Part shown: one piece after another, positions 36,190-47,939 of the stretch
How positions within the stretch are numbered: position 1 is the stretch's first letter
Layout of the letters: each line of letters opens with the position of its first letter
NCBI GenBank assembly: GCA_038503035.1
Contig: JAVSML010000993.1
Coordinates: 405,486-469,485 of the forward strand
Direction of reading: 5' to 3'
Length of the DNA stretch: 64,000 nt
Source: Crocodylus rhombifer
Lineage: Eukaryota; Chordata; Crocodylia; Crocodylidae
Notes under the pieces: generated by a model
Database searches by the model: none
What the model saw: the letters and a program-made list of their open reading frames with translations, nothing else
Told to the model about the DNA's origin: nothing
Made by a program: the position numbers and the translations under genes

Positions 36190-37650
36190 GGACCTATCAT
36201 TGGTTCCATGTTCCAGGGCCAGCACCGGTAGGGCCCAAAGTGGGGCACAGGTTGGCAGGGGTCTGTGGAGCTTGGCTGGGCTGCACCAGCAGGGAGAGGA
36301 GACAGCTGGCCTAGCTACATAGAGCCCCTGCCGGCTGGGACCCTGTGCTTCTGCCACCCTGCTTTAGGTCCCACTGGCACTGGCCCTTGGACACCAGTGC
36401 AAGCCCCGTGTTCCTGCTGGCTCTCCACCCACTCACCCTCCAGCCGCATGGTACAGGCGGGGAGCAGCGCACAGCCCCAACACCCTGCTCACTGGCAGGG
36501 AAGAAGCTGGTGCTAAGCACAGGAAAAAGCACCCCTCGCCTGTCCCATGGCTGGCGCTCCCTGCTGCAGTCACTTGCAGCCCACGCGGGGCTGTCCTGAG
36601 CAGGCACATGCAGCCCCACATGGGCTGCAAGCAGCTACAGTGCAGGGCACTAGCCACAGGGTGAGTGAGGGGCCACTTTTTCCTGCACTCAGCACCACCT
36701 TGTAAACCTCCCCGCTGGCAGCCTGGGCTCTGCACTGGCTCTGGGCTCACCTATTGGAGCTGCGCATGGTGGCAGCAGCTGCAGCCCCCCCACATGCCGT
36801 GCCAGGCAGTGTTGGTGGCTGCTGCTGCCCACCCAGAGCTCACGCGCAGGGCAGCCCACAGTCGGTGGTGGCAAACACTGCCAGGTGTGGCAAGCAGGAG
36901 GACCACAGCTGCTGTCACAACGCACAGCCCCGACAGGTGAACCCAGAGCTATGCAGGGCCCAGGCTGGCAGTGGGGCTTGGTTACAAGGTAGTGCTGAGC
37001 AGGGGGGGGGAAAGCGGCTCCCTCGCCCACCCTGTGGCTGGTGCCCCGCACTGTAGCTGCTCACAGTGGCAGGGAAGAACTACTTTCCTCTGTGCCAGGA
37101 AGGAGCAGGGAAGGAAGCCCAGGGAAAAGCTGAGTGCAGAGGGGGGAGGAAGCAGCCCTTCCCCCACCCCATGGCCAGTGCTTCCTGTTGCAGCTGCTCA
37201 CAGCCCATGCAGGGCTGTCTGGAGCAGGCATAGGCAGCTGCAAGTGGGATGCGGGTAGCTGCAGTGTGGGGAAGGGTTGCTTCCCCCCACACCCATGCTC
37301 AGCTTTTCCCCAGGCCGCTTTTCCCCAGGCCCCTTTTCCCTCTGCTCCTTTCCTGCCCTTCCCCTCCCTTCCCCCTTACCTGCAGTTCCGGCACAGGGCA
37401 GCTGCAAGGTCCCAGGCCAGAAGCCCCCCTGGGGTTTCCAGCTGGGGGGGGCGGGGCCGGGAGGGCCCTGCTGTTGTGGGAGCCTGCTGGGGCTTTCCCT
37501 GGGTCCTACTGCCCTTGGTTCCTGTCAAAAGTGACAGGAACCAAGGGCAGAGAAATATTAATTTTCTAAAATTTGTAGGGGCCCCACAAGCCAGATAGAA
37601 CAGCCTCATGGGCTGGATCTGGCCCACGGGCTGTATTTTGCCCACCCCAA
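36190..37650 (-). mobile_element. GC-rich hAT-like element
   Basis: The right end, read on the minus strand, is ggggtgggcaaaatacagcc followed by cgtgggccagatccag, the well-known terminus of a vertebrate hAT family. The 1.4-kb body is very GC-rich, with repeated words (gctgcagtgtgggg, cagcccatgcagggctgtct, tttccccaggcc) and short tandem copies near 37315-37345. The left terminus is not clear. About a dozen overlapping open frames on both strands come from the composition; none is a transposase. Confidence 0.6.
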
Positions 37651-37952
37651 TCTAGTCCAACTCAATACCCAAATGCAGGCTGAGCTGAGTCTAAACAATC
37701 CCAAACAGAGACATGTCCATCTTCTCCTTGAAAACCTTCAATGAAATGAGATTCCACAACTTTCAAAGGCAGCTTGTTTTATTGTCCTACTGTTCTTACA
37801 GTTGGGAAGTTTTTCTGAAATTTAATCTAAATCTGCTTTGGTGTTTTCATCCCCCAGGTAATGCAGCGAGGACAACAGAACTTTGCAACATAGAGTAAAC
37901 CTGACTTCACAACTCCTACCTGCTCCCACTTCAGTTTTACATAAAAGCTAAC

Positions 37953-38179
37953 CTGTTTTCTTCTGGAACATGAAGAGCCATAAACTGCAATGGATCCAAG
38001 CACTGTATCATCCAGCCTTGACGTTCACTGACACGAGAGACATCAACCTTGAGGAAGTGATTTGGTACTCTGCTCCACAGCACATGGGTCAGAAACTGGA
38101 CATGGAGACGTGGGGGACACTGAGGCACTGGGTTTTTGTGTTCACTTTTGAACAAGCCAGCAGACAGTGGCATTACATT
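37953..38179 (-). CDS. RYR2: RYR2 exon 36
   Basis: A 227-bp exon of 75 codons plus two bases (phase 0 to 2). It encodes [20 protein letters not shown], then [40 protein letters not shown] and [15 protein letters not shown]. The acceptor ccctccag ends at 38180 and the donor gttagc starts at 37952. [10 protein letters not shown] separates RYR2 from RYR1 and RYR3. It follows the SPRY3 fold and leads into the solenoid. Confidence 0.96.
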
Positions 38180-38494
38180 CTGGAGGGTTCAAGACAGAGG
38201 AGCTAGTCAGTTTTATCACCTTTATAAGACAACAAAGTATATAATAGTACCCAAGACACACATGTTGCAAACAGATGTAAAAAATCAATGCGAAGATAGG
38301 CAACAAACATAGTGCAACAGGAATGTAGCATTTTAAGGAGCTTTCAAAAGTACTGGGGGCCTTCTAATTAGGTTCCAGACAGTTTCAAAGCCAAATAACT
38401 TTTAAAAAAGACCTACAGCATTTCCCCAAGAAGATATTTTAGGCCCCTATCCCTTCCCACACCTACACATTATAGGTATTGCAGAATTAGCTGG

Positions 38495-38875
38495 TTAATT
38501 GCACAAATAACTAAAACCAGCTACACGTGCAAGTACCTACCATGCCATAAAAAACTCCAACCAGCTATAAAATTAGACCTCGAAAACAGATACTAACCTT
38601 ATAACTGGTTGGTATACAGCTTTAATTTGAATGTGTAGCTGAGTCTCTGCTGCAGCTGAGAGCCCTGTCAGGTGACTGGGCTCCAGCTGCAGGGGTGCAT
38701 CATACCCAGCCCAGGTTGAAAGTCTCACAATGGCCCCTGCTACACTAGTCAAGAAGCAAGCTCCTGCAACTGAGGGACAGAGCTGCCGTGAACCCCCTGC
38801 ACCAGCAATAAGGCATGATGGGATCTAATGTGCCATTCCACAATCATACCTCCTGCCATGCACATGTGGACCTAA
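38495..38875. mobile_element. DNA element related to the one at 5990-6640
   Basis: Contains cagctacacgtgcaagtacc on the left, gaatgtgtagctgagtctct inside, and gggatctaatgtgccattcc with cctcctgccatgcacatgtg on the right. The last two words are the reverse complement of the subterminal part of 6030-6110. Probably the same non-autonomous family with a different core. Confidence 0.5.
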
Positions 38876-39002
38876 TTAAATTTCAGAGGACCTTAGGATG
38901 TCTAAGCCTTAGTCTTCTTAAGTCACCCCAGCCTTCTTCACCAACTTTGATGCATCATGTTTTCATTCTTCCAACCCATTTTTGCACAATTATGATTTAT
39001 AC

Positions 39003-39220
39003 CTGTGGTTTTCAAACTGTGGAACCCAGGGTTTCATGTCACGTCATCAGGGGTTCCATAACAAGATTGGGCATAACAGTGAAGCAGGCTGGGAGGTAGT
39101 GCGCTGCCAATTCCAGGCCAGGTCACCTGGCTCTGCATTAATCTTTAGCATAGGATTAGGGATTTCATAGAAACAGAAGTGAAATAAAAGGGTTCTGTGA
39201 TGCAAGTTTGAAACCCACGG
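39003..39220. mobile_element. hAT-Charlie-like MITE
   Basis: Left end ctgtggttttcaaactgtgg; right end gtttgaaacccacgg, whose reverse complement ccgtgggtttcaaac pairs with it. This is the ca(g)tggttctcaaact terminus of Charlie-type hAT elements. Flanking atttatac (38995-39002) and ctttgtac (39221-39228) agree at 6 of 8 positions, as expected of an aged 8-bp target duplication. Only 218 bp, so non-autonomous. Confidence 0.75.
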
Positions 39221-39229
39221 CTTTGTACA

Positions 39230-40678
39230 GATGAATAAACTGAATCTGGACACAAGTACAAGGGTGGATACATTTAAAAATGAATGGCAGAATTTGATAT
39301 TTGTAAATAATATATGTAACCTGTATACACAGGATTGATCAGAGGCAAAGTAGAATACAGATAGCCCCAGAAAGGACTTGTCACCACGATTCTATGTTAT
39401 CCCAGAGACAGTATAACTCAGAACTTGCATCTCACTGTCTCAGGCATCCATGGGCACTAGAAGAAGTTAATATGTTGTGCTTTGGGTGCAATCAATAAAA
39501 GGCAAGCTACAGATTTGTCTTCTGCAGCAGCAAATCCAGACAACATTGACAATTCTTAATTTTGGGGGGAAAAAACTAGAAAGACTACATTCTGGTCTGG
39601 CCCTACAGCCAGGCAAAGGAACCAGGCCGCTGTTCACTTTCTGTAGACACCTATATTTGACATATCTCAAAAGAAAAGACAAGGGATTGAACAGGCACTA
39701 TATAGTCTATACTGTCTGTGACAAGCAACGGAATAAAGTACATGGCCTGGGAGTAAGAAAGCCCACCATTTCTCCATCTGAAGAAGGCCTAGTTAAAGTA
39801 AATGGCTGGTAGGCAGAAATGGAGTATATAGCACCGCCAGAAATGGCGTATTAAATTTTTCCCAGAAATATAATGGCTGGAGAAGTTAAGAGAAAAAATT
39901 GCCCTTCTCTAAGTCAGTGTTTGTTTCTGATGCTCTTTTGGCTAGGCACAGATTCATGCTGCGCAAGATTGATTCTACCATTAATGTCCAAAGTTATTAA
40001 CGTTTGGAAATTCATCTAATAGATAGCAAATTTAGTTATATAAATATGTTCATAATAATAATAACTCTAATATGTTCTTTACTCTAGAATGACACAATCT
40101 AACCAGGTCTAGGAAATTAAACAATGAATGTTATAAACTGACTAAATGTACAGCTGTGACAGGTAAAATGAGAATATTGCCACAATGTGAATAACACTTG
40201 GTATATCTGCACAGACTGAAGTGTGTCATTTCATAAGCATTTCAGAAAAGAAGATTACACAAAGCTTGTACTCATTTTAGTTGGGGGCTCCTAATATGTT
40301 TATACAATAGATGCTTTGGTTTCAAAGAAGCCATGATACTATTTGCAGAATAAATAATGTATTTTTTAAGATTGACACTAAGTTATTTATGGTAGTTTAA
40401 AGTAGTAACATGGCACTGAAACTGACATACATAAGAAATAAATACTCCATGTGAGGTTAGGAAATCTTTATCTTCTCAGTTAGAAGACTACAAAAATTGT
40501 TTTCTCCCATGCTACATGACATGCTTTGTTCAACGTAGAAAATTCACTTGCATCAACAAAAATATGGCCAACATCAAGAATGCACTGAATTCAGCAAAAC
40601 AAGGACAACTGAGGATTATCTAATATAATGTATATTAACTAAACTAACAGATAAATAAATAATCACCACGTTATTTAC
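39230..40678 (-). other. RYR2 intron 35, distal part
   Basis: AT-rich intron sequence with no repeat that I can name. The frame 39477-39812 (111 codons) has no recognisable similarity and no splice support. Confidence 0.45.
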
Positions 40679-40765
40679 CTTTATTCTTCCCAATTCAAAC
40701 TGGAAAACATTAGGACTTGTAGCTTGTGCAAATACTGCAGGAAATAATTTAGTACTTGGTTCAAC
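40679..40765 (-). CDS. RYR2: RYR2 exon 35
   Basis: An 87-bp, phase 0 exon of 29 codons, VEPSTKLFPAVFAQATSPNV then FQFELGRIK. The acceptor gtttag ends at 40766 and the donor gtaaat starts at 40678. It is the final part of SPRY3; VEP(S/N)TKLFPAVF is shared by all RyRs while FAQATSPNVFQFELGRIK is the RYR2 form. It is too short to stand out as an open frame, but both splice sites and both neighbours fit exactly. Confidence 0.95.
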
Positions 40766-41032
40766 CTAAACCACAAACAAACAGAAATATGTAGTAATTT
40801 AAGACTGCTAATCCATTATAAATTGACAAACCTAATAATTTCATCACTAACGCTTAAATATAAGTTGCTGAATGAAATGTTAGACGATCATACTTGGTCA
40901 GCACAGGGGAGGGACAATCACGGTGCCAATCAGGGGCAATATTGTTTCCTTCCTTTTGTATTAATAAATAAAACTAGTAAAATTTAGTCGTGCCTCTTCT
41001 CATGGAAAAAGGTAAGGAAAAAAAGTATATAC

Positions 41033-41192
41033 CTGATAGTAGGTACTAAGGTCTTTGCCATTAGCAGTGAAGGTCACCAGACCACTGGCAGCATCAACCA
41101 AGCAACCAATCTCCAGTCCATTATTGTTGCGGCCTTGTCCAGGGCTCATACTCTCTCCTGCGCATACCATATAGCAGTTGCTGCGTTTGATG
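41033..41192 (-). CDS. RYR2: RYR2 exon 34
   Basis: A 160-bp exon: one base finishing a Ser codon and 53 codons. It encodes [20 protein letters not shown], then [20 protein letters not shown] and [13 protein letters not shown]. The acceptor aattcag ends at 41193 and the donor gtatat starts at 41032. It forms the middle of the SPRY3 beta-sandwich, a RyR-specific copy of the SPRY fold. The intron to exon 35 is the shortest in the window (267 bp). Confidence 0.95.
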
Positions 41193-41639
41193 CTGAATTA
41201 CAAGAGAAATTTATAGACAGAACGTCAGTTTATACAATAGACTAATGCTGTAGCCTTCTTATTCAAAATAAACTAAATTGCACAACCATCAGTCTATGGC
41301 TGAATGTTGTATTGGTCACCATGAGTGAAATCCTAGTCCCACTGAAGTCAAATACAAAAAACTCCCAGAACTCAATGAGATACAGACTTCATCCTATGAA
41401 ATTTTAAAGGATTAGAAGAATGGAAGAACTGTTAGGACTAAAAGAAGTATGAGCCCAAATCCTTACAAAAAGTCTGAAATAGAACTGAAGTTCCAGTACT
41501 TTAACTTATTGTTTCTGAATGGGACGCTAAGTAAAAGTACAACTCCACTGAATCTAATGGAATAATTCAAAGTTTGTGCAATTGTTAGATATTTAAATGC
41601 AATTAAAATAATTTAATTAAAAAGAAAAAAAATACCAAC
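41193..41639 (-). other. RYR2 intron 33
   Basis: 447 bp of AT-rich sequence between exons 33 and 34; nothing specific seen. Confidence 0.6.
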
Positions 41640-41800
41640 CTCTCATGAACCTTTCCCTTTTCATCCCCCAGTGTAACAGTAACAGTGCGAACTCTGTCCA
41701 AGTCAAAGGTTGTATTATACTGATGGAAGTCAGATGTAATCCAGCCTACCCAGACATTTGCAGGTTCTTGCCCAGGAAATATTCTCACTGAATAGTAGTA
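41640..41800 (-). CDS. RYR2: RYR2 exon 33
   Basis: A 161-bp exon of 53 codons plus two bases. It reads [20 protein letters not shown], then [20 protein letters not shown] and [13 protein letters not shown]. The acceptor ttgacag ends at 41801 and the donor gttggt starts at 41639. This is the start of SPRY3; YYYSVR(I/V)F.GQEP..VWVGW is the canonical opening. The change NTT for human DTG creates an N-T-T sequon, irrelevant in a cytoplasmic domain. Confidence 0.96.
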
Positions 41801-42563
41801 CTGTCAATAACCAAACAATATCCCACAGTGTTAATATTTGGTTTCCATGTTATCATTTTGATTCAGAATTAAACTGGTTGCTTTAAAATGTGTTATTTTA
41901 TTGTTACACAGCCTTATAGTGTTGAATTATCTTTTATGAATACACGTATCCTTGTTTGAACTTCATTCAGAAGTAGAGCAACAGAAAAGTATCAATACTA
42001 ACCAACCATACACCACAAAAATAGTAAGGATAATATAATAGTAAAGTAATTAGTTTCACAAGATATACACATAAGAAGTGGGATGTAGGTCCATATCACC
42101 TTGGGTGAAGGAGTAATACACTTACAGCTGTACTACCACGGCTCCAAATGTTGAAAAGCCAATAAAGTGACCAGTTTTAAGGAGCTGCATTGTGAACCGC
42201 AAATAAAACTACCATTAATGTAACTGGGATTTCCATGTTTCAGACACCAAATCAGAACAGTGTTGTTACCTACCAGTAGTTGTTATCCTTGAATATCCTG
42301 TGTTTAAACAACCTTAGTCAGTTGTTTTATAACAGGGCTATGTGAAAAATTAACACAGAATTGCTTTTGAATTTTGAAACAACAAGTAGTTGGGTAAAAG
42401 CAGAATGATACAACATGGGTAATACGGTATTATAGTGGAAATAGGCTTGGAGACAAAAAGGAATAAAATCAAATGCAAATGCATTCACTTAAACTCCCAC
42501 TGCCAAAATATACTGTTAATTAAAAAATAATATAGCAAAAATATGGACACTACATTGCCATAC
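41801..42563 (-). other. RYR2 intron 32
   Basis: 763 bp between exons 32 and 33, AT-rich, without an identifiable repeat. Confidence 0.6.
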
Positions 42564-42678
42564 CGTAGAAGTCTGCATCAAGTAATCATAATCATCTCTA
42601 TCATCTGCTAAGACATCCTCAGTGAGCCGTGCAGAATGGCTTGTACTGTAGTCTGGCTTTGTCCTTCTAAGCATAAAC
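42564..42678 (-). CDS. RYR2: RYR2 exon 32
   Basis: A 115-bp exon: one base finishing Arg and 38 codons. It encodes FMLRRTKPDYSTSHSARLTE then DVLADDRDDYDYLMQTST. The acceptor tttttcag ends at 42679 and the donor gtatgg starts at 42563. This Ser/Asp-rich linker sits before SPRY3. The first base must complete an Arg codon whose first two bases come from exon 31; that requirement is what forces the unusual GC donor described for exon 31. Confidence 0.94.
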
Positions 42679-44379
42679 CTGAAAAACATCAAGTTACCAA
42701 GGACCACGTAAAATCACAAAAGGCTTCTATTTTGAGCAAATTAATAGAAATGCGCAATAATTTTGCATTCATGAATTATGCCTGAAGGATTTAGTTGGAT
42801 TTGGATTATTTATACCACCCCATGGGAGCACGCCCACTTTATAGAAGACCCCCAAAAGGAGCAACTGTAAAAGCACCCAAATGATTTGAAGCTTAAATCC
42901 CATTTTCAGAAGACACATGGAGGCCAAAATTTCATTGATTTAATTAAGACTCAGGCCCACACATGACTAAAACCAACCTATGACTTGTTTCTGTAGGTAC
43001 CTAACATTCTGCTGCTGAAATCCATGTAACTTGGGTGTTTACCCCAATGAGTGTATTTAAATTTGACCTGGTTAGGTTCTAACAATCTCTGTACAGCCTC
43101 TGAAGGGATTTGGGCAAATCTGAAGTGAAACTCAAGTTTGGTTGCCCAGGTTGCCCTACGCTGAGAAGGGGGAAAGTAATTCAGAAAGCTCAGAGGCACC
43201 TAGAAATAGCAAGCAAAAATGATGAAGATCAGGGTATGTCCAAACTGTTCTGACTCAGGAGTTTAGGTACCTGACTCATACTGCACCTCAGGCACTTCAT
43301 TCAACTATAATTCAAACATGGTAGTGCTGGTTTCCAACTCTTGCTCAACAGTCTAGGGATCAGAAAACCCATCAGCAATATCCCTGGTACCAGGGGCCAC
43401 TAGGTTACAGAGACTGATGCTTAGGTAGGGTTTTGAGACTTCCCAGGACAAAAAAGAATCACAATAGAACTAGGCAGAAGTTATGTATCTAAGTGATCCA
43501 CCCAAATTACTTCTAACCCCTTGCAGAAGCCCTTACATAAATGCTTAGGGAATTCCACAGTTCAAAATGAAGACCGCCTAATAATTTTACTTGTCAAATG
43601 CATGCTGGCTCTGCTAACCCAGAGCTTATGTGAATAAGCCTTTGGATTTAAACAGCTAAACACCATTTAAGTGTTGCTGAGGCACTTAAGAAACCAGTTT
43701 GAATCTGGCCCCATAACACACTCGAAAATGGACTAAGATTTCTAAATTACTTTGGTGCTTCTGAAAACTTTATCCATGGTCCCAAACAGTTTATGACTTA
43801 AATATCTAGCATAATACAACAAATAAATGTGACAAACATATGAAAAGGAATAGAAAGAGAAAAGTTGTAGGTAAAGTTTTTAGGTAGTTCCTCAGTTTAG
43901 ATATTTTATCATGGATTAGGTAAAGATTTTTATTTGATTGAGAACACATGAACATAAGGGATATGAAAGAATGAATATCCTTGCTATGTGTAATGAGGAC
44001 ACTACTGGAGCAGTGACTATAAAAAGTTCACCAAAATTTATCTAAATATATTTGGTCTTTTCTGAAATTCCTGTGAAAATGGGTTTTTCATTTTACTCTG
44101 GACATTTCTTGGTTTTATCATTCTTGGAAAATCCCTCTGTACTTCTAAAGTGCTTTTATTTAAAGATTTCAAAAACCTTTGCAACCTTGAAGACATATGT
44201 TTTTAAAGGATGAAAATGAGGAACAGGAGGTTAAATGATTTGCCTATCTTTGCATCATGACTTAATGACAGAACTGTGAATAAAATTAGGAATAACCTTT
44301 ATTAAAAATATGAAGAAATAAAGTTAAATTAACTGCATTATGACAAATCAGAGTAAATATGTTACTGTACATCACGTGC
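42679..44379 (-). other. RYR2 intron 31 (GC-AG)
   Basis: 1,701 bp. Ends: gcacgt at the 5' side (44379 downward) and gtttttcag at the 3' side (to 42679). The interior 42780-43760 has words such as cttaaatcccattttcagaa and taagtgttgctgaggcactt of the same old repeat class as 3146-3350; the rest is AT-rich. Confidence 0.7.
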
Positions 44380-44732
44380 CTTTGTTTAAGGCGTGAAGGT
44401 TTCTCTTGAGCGTAGTCTTTATGGTTATTGAATTCTGGTTTTGCAGCTTCTTTTTCTCTTTCTACCCGATCAGGTACCAGGTGACCATGAGCAGTCTTCA
44501 TCAGAACTTCAAAATCAGAATCAGCATCATAATCTTCCAAGTCATTCTTTGGGCCAAAAAGACCAGAGCCTGGTAACCCTCCCGCAGGTGTTTTGGAGAA
44601 TACTTCTGCACATTCGATAGGCATGCTCAGGCGAAAAAACATAACATCTGTTTTGCTGTTCTGTGAACCAAAGGACTTCTGTGTGACCTTCAGACACGGG
44701 CAGCTGTCTATGGTGCCATCTATTCTCATCAC
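44380..44732 (-). CDS. RYR2: RYR2 exon 31, with GC splice donor
   Basis: A 353-bp exon of 117 codons plus two bases. It encodes VMRIDGTIDSCPCLKVTQKS, then FGSQNSKTDVMFFRLSMPIE, CAEVFSKTPAGGLPGSGLFG, PKNDLEDYDADSDFEVLMKT and ends KPSRLKQ plus AG. The acceptor gatag ends at 44733. No GT lies at the frame-correct 3' edge: the minus strand reads caaag then gcacgt, so the donor dinucleotide is GC at 44378-44379. The nearest GT, five bases further on, would shift the frame and hit a stop early in exon 32. The content is the linker between SPRY2 and SPRY3. Confidence 0.94.
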
Positions 44733-47700
44733 CTATCAAATGAAAAACTCATTTATTTTCATATTAAATGTATTTTCCCTAAATGTTCAAGATTTATTTT
44801 TAGAATAATGCATACAATGGGGCAGATCCATTAATTCATCTACCTGCATAACAATCTGTCATCCTATCCTTAGGACTGAGTCACAATAGAGAAGTGATAG
44901 GGAGGAGGAGGACCAACTTCTGTATAAATAGCTTGTGTAGAGTGGAATAGAATTACATGTGTCTAAATCCACTCCAACCAAAAGGTGGAGTACAATCTGG
45001 ACCAAGATGTTTTCAGATATAAAATAACTACAGACTCTTAACAGTATGACAAAGTCAATCTCATCGAAGTCAAAGTTACCATGCACTATATAAGTAAAAA
45101 ACATGTAAATATAGTGGCACAAGTAATAGATTTAATTCTTTTAGTATTGAAAAACTGGGTATTCAGCCAAGATTGCATCTCAGCCACACTACTTTATAGC
45201 ATCATTTCAAACCTGCCTATTATATCTAATAACTCACAAATGCAAGGCACAAATCTTACAATTTATCTTTTTCAATATACATTCTGATACATCAGCCAGA
45301 ACATAATTATGTTTTCACTAAAATGTGCCTTTTAGCAATCTGATGAAAACTAGATGCAATTTTAATGCATTATGCATTTTAAAAATGTACCTATTTTTGC
45401 ACAGTTTCAGCTAACAGATGCTGACAACTAATACATTTACATAAACTGAAATGTCCCAATGAACATTTGGTTTTTGAGTATTTCATTGATTTTGTGCACA
45501 CAGGCACAAAAGATTGAAGGGAATTTCAGTTTTAGGTACATATCCAAAATAATCAATACAGACTATGCAGAATTCTGAGTTATTTTTAGATGTGGGATAG
45601 AGAAACAGACATTAAATCATACTAAAATTGAAAAGAGATGTTATTAGAAGTTAGAAAACGCAAGAGTTAAAATTGCATGGGCACCTTAATATGACTCCTT
45701 TGTGTAGATGATAGATAATATAAAGTAAAATTTTCAAAAGCATCTAAACCTATTCTATCCTGCTCAAGTCTCTGAAAAAAACAATTAATACAAAATTTCC
45801 ATTCACCACTTTTTATGAATTAGCCTTAAGGGAAAGATGACGGTATGTTACAGAAGCAGTCCTGTTAACATTTTTTGCAGGAATTTACCAGGGTTGAATA
45901 GGATGACATTGAGGTGTAGTAGGGTATCTAACACATGGAAGATGAAATAGTCCCTTAGCTTTACCTCCAAACTTTTGAGAGCTCTGTTTTGCACGCTTCA
46001 TTCCAATTTAATAAAGTCTAATATATTCACTCTTGTAAAGATCACTCACTCACAAACAGAATTAATGTATATGTTCTTGTTGAGGTAGAACTCTGACACT
46101 TGGCATACTCATTCATTATAGGCTGCTGAGTATGACAAAAAATCCTACATTTGACTTTACCATTACATCAACAAAAGGTCAACATTTGTTGTTATTGATC
46201 TTAACCACTCAAGTGTCCCAACACAAGCATTAGTGGTACCAATTTAAAATAAAATATATTAATTAATTCTCTAAGGATATCACGTTAGATGTGAAGCTTC
46301 TAGTGGGAAAAAATCCAGAAATACTTGAAAAAGAAATTAAAGCAATTACAATATTTTCAATAGTAAATATGATTCATGGACAGGGCACAGTTGCTTGCAA
46401 AATTAAAAAGCATTAATTTTGAATGTTAAAGCCAAAGACCAATGCAAAAAAAGAAAAACTAGCTCTCACACTAAATATGACATTTCTACAACTTTTAACC
46501 AGACCTGAGGGAATTTTTTAAAAGTATTTACAACACATTTTCTGCAGCATGTTAAGCACTTCAGCTCAATATTTTCATGGTATTTAGGCATTTTGGGGGG
46601 GTTGCAACATTGCAAGACTCAAGCAACTTAAGTAGAAAAGTCCCATTTTCAAGAGTGACTTATGATTTCTCTAAATGGGGATGTTATCTGACATTTAGTT
46701 CAGGTACAGTAACTGCTTCTTCAGCCAGTTTCAGTCTTGTTTCAATCAAATCCGTGCTTCCACACAGTGCTTTTCTGTGAATTAAATATTCTTGGTAGCT
46801 GCCCTGTGCCCCTTTATGCCAATGATGGGCCCTGTGCATTGTGGCTGCTTGTGGAGGACTCTGTTGTTGGATAAGCTTGATTTTTGCAGCCCCGTGTCTG
46901 ACAGTGGGATGTGCTGCAATCCTGGGACAACCAGCTGAAGGTGCAGAATTTCACAATAACCAGGAATACTTTTCTGGAGCCTTTTGTGGAGCTCATCATA
47001 ACTTGAGAGCTATACTAGCTGGTCTGAAGCATGCAGGCAGCACTGTCTGGAAGCTGGCCACCCCCAACTGCTATTAGTGAAAAATTAGCTCATTTGATAT
47101 GGACAGATAAACTGTTGAAACTGTTGGGATGGAGGCATCAATTCCATTTTCAAAACTGGCTGCAAGGTTAGGCAAGGCTCAGGATGTCATTCATGGCTTT
47201 GATATATGATGTTTCCACATGGCATGGGGGCAACTGATGGAAGTTATTATTCTTATTTGTTGCCTGCCAAAACAGGCCTTTGTTCTGTACCAGGCCTAGA
47301 TGCATCACTATTAACAGGTTCAACAACATGACCAAAGGCTATTTAATTCTTTTATTAAAATAAAATGTAATTGCTCACAAGAAAGATGCCTGCAGGATAA
47401 GATACCTTCCACATCCTCACAACCTGTATCTGAATGTTAGGAAAAGATTAATTCTGGTTTCTAGGAAAGTTCTCGTTGTGAAATCAGGGCTAGTCCTGGA
47501 GTTGTCACTGTTCTGAATGCCTTCTGCACTGTCCACAATAAATGGAGGTTTCGGTTGTACTATTCCAGGACAAAATCCTGTCTAAATCCCCATAACATGG
47601 ATGGCAATAGTATAGAATTCTGATTTTTTTCCCACAGCTTTCTATGAAGCTCCTTTAGCTTCTTCCTCTTTTTCTAGCACTGTGGGTTTCCTAGATGTGA

Positions 47701-47930
47701 TCCTTTTGCCCACTCTTCAGCAACATCTTCATTTACATCCTTATTCTGATGATTTCTGTAAAGGCTTCTTGGACAGAAGGTGGAGATTTTCAGGACCTCC
47801 ACAGTCAAGGACAGCACATGCAGCAATACAGTAGTATTGTAAAGCTATCATGGAATGATGATTCAAGTGGAAACATCTTAATTCACCAGCAGTTAGGTGG
47901 TCACAGGTTAATATAATCCCAGAGCTGCAG
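44733..47930 (-). other. RYR2 intron 30, 3' part
   Basis: About 3.2 kb of AT-rich intron before the large CR1. A fragment at about 46625-46680 (aagtcccattttcaagagtg) belongs to the old repeat seen at 3146-3350. 46800-47090 is moderately GC-rich and unassigned. No coding exon was found. Confidence 0.5.
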
Positions 47931-47939
47931 AGGGCACTT

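Noticed and set aside
36265..37645. Many overlapping ORFs of 60-154 codons on both strands
   Set aside because: All lie in a GC-rich hAT-like repeat, have no recognisable domain and overlap in several frames at once, as composition alone would produce.
44286..44379. Extension of exon 31 past its RYR2 match (HVMYSN...)
   Set aside because: The ORF runs on only because the intron has no early stop; RYR2 similarity ends exactly at KQR and continues in exon 32.
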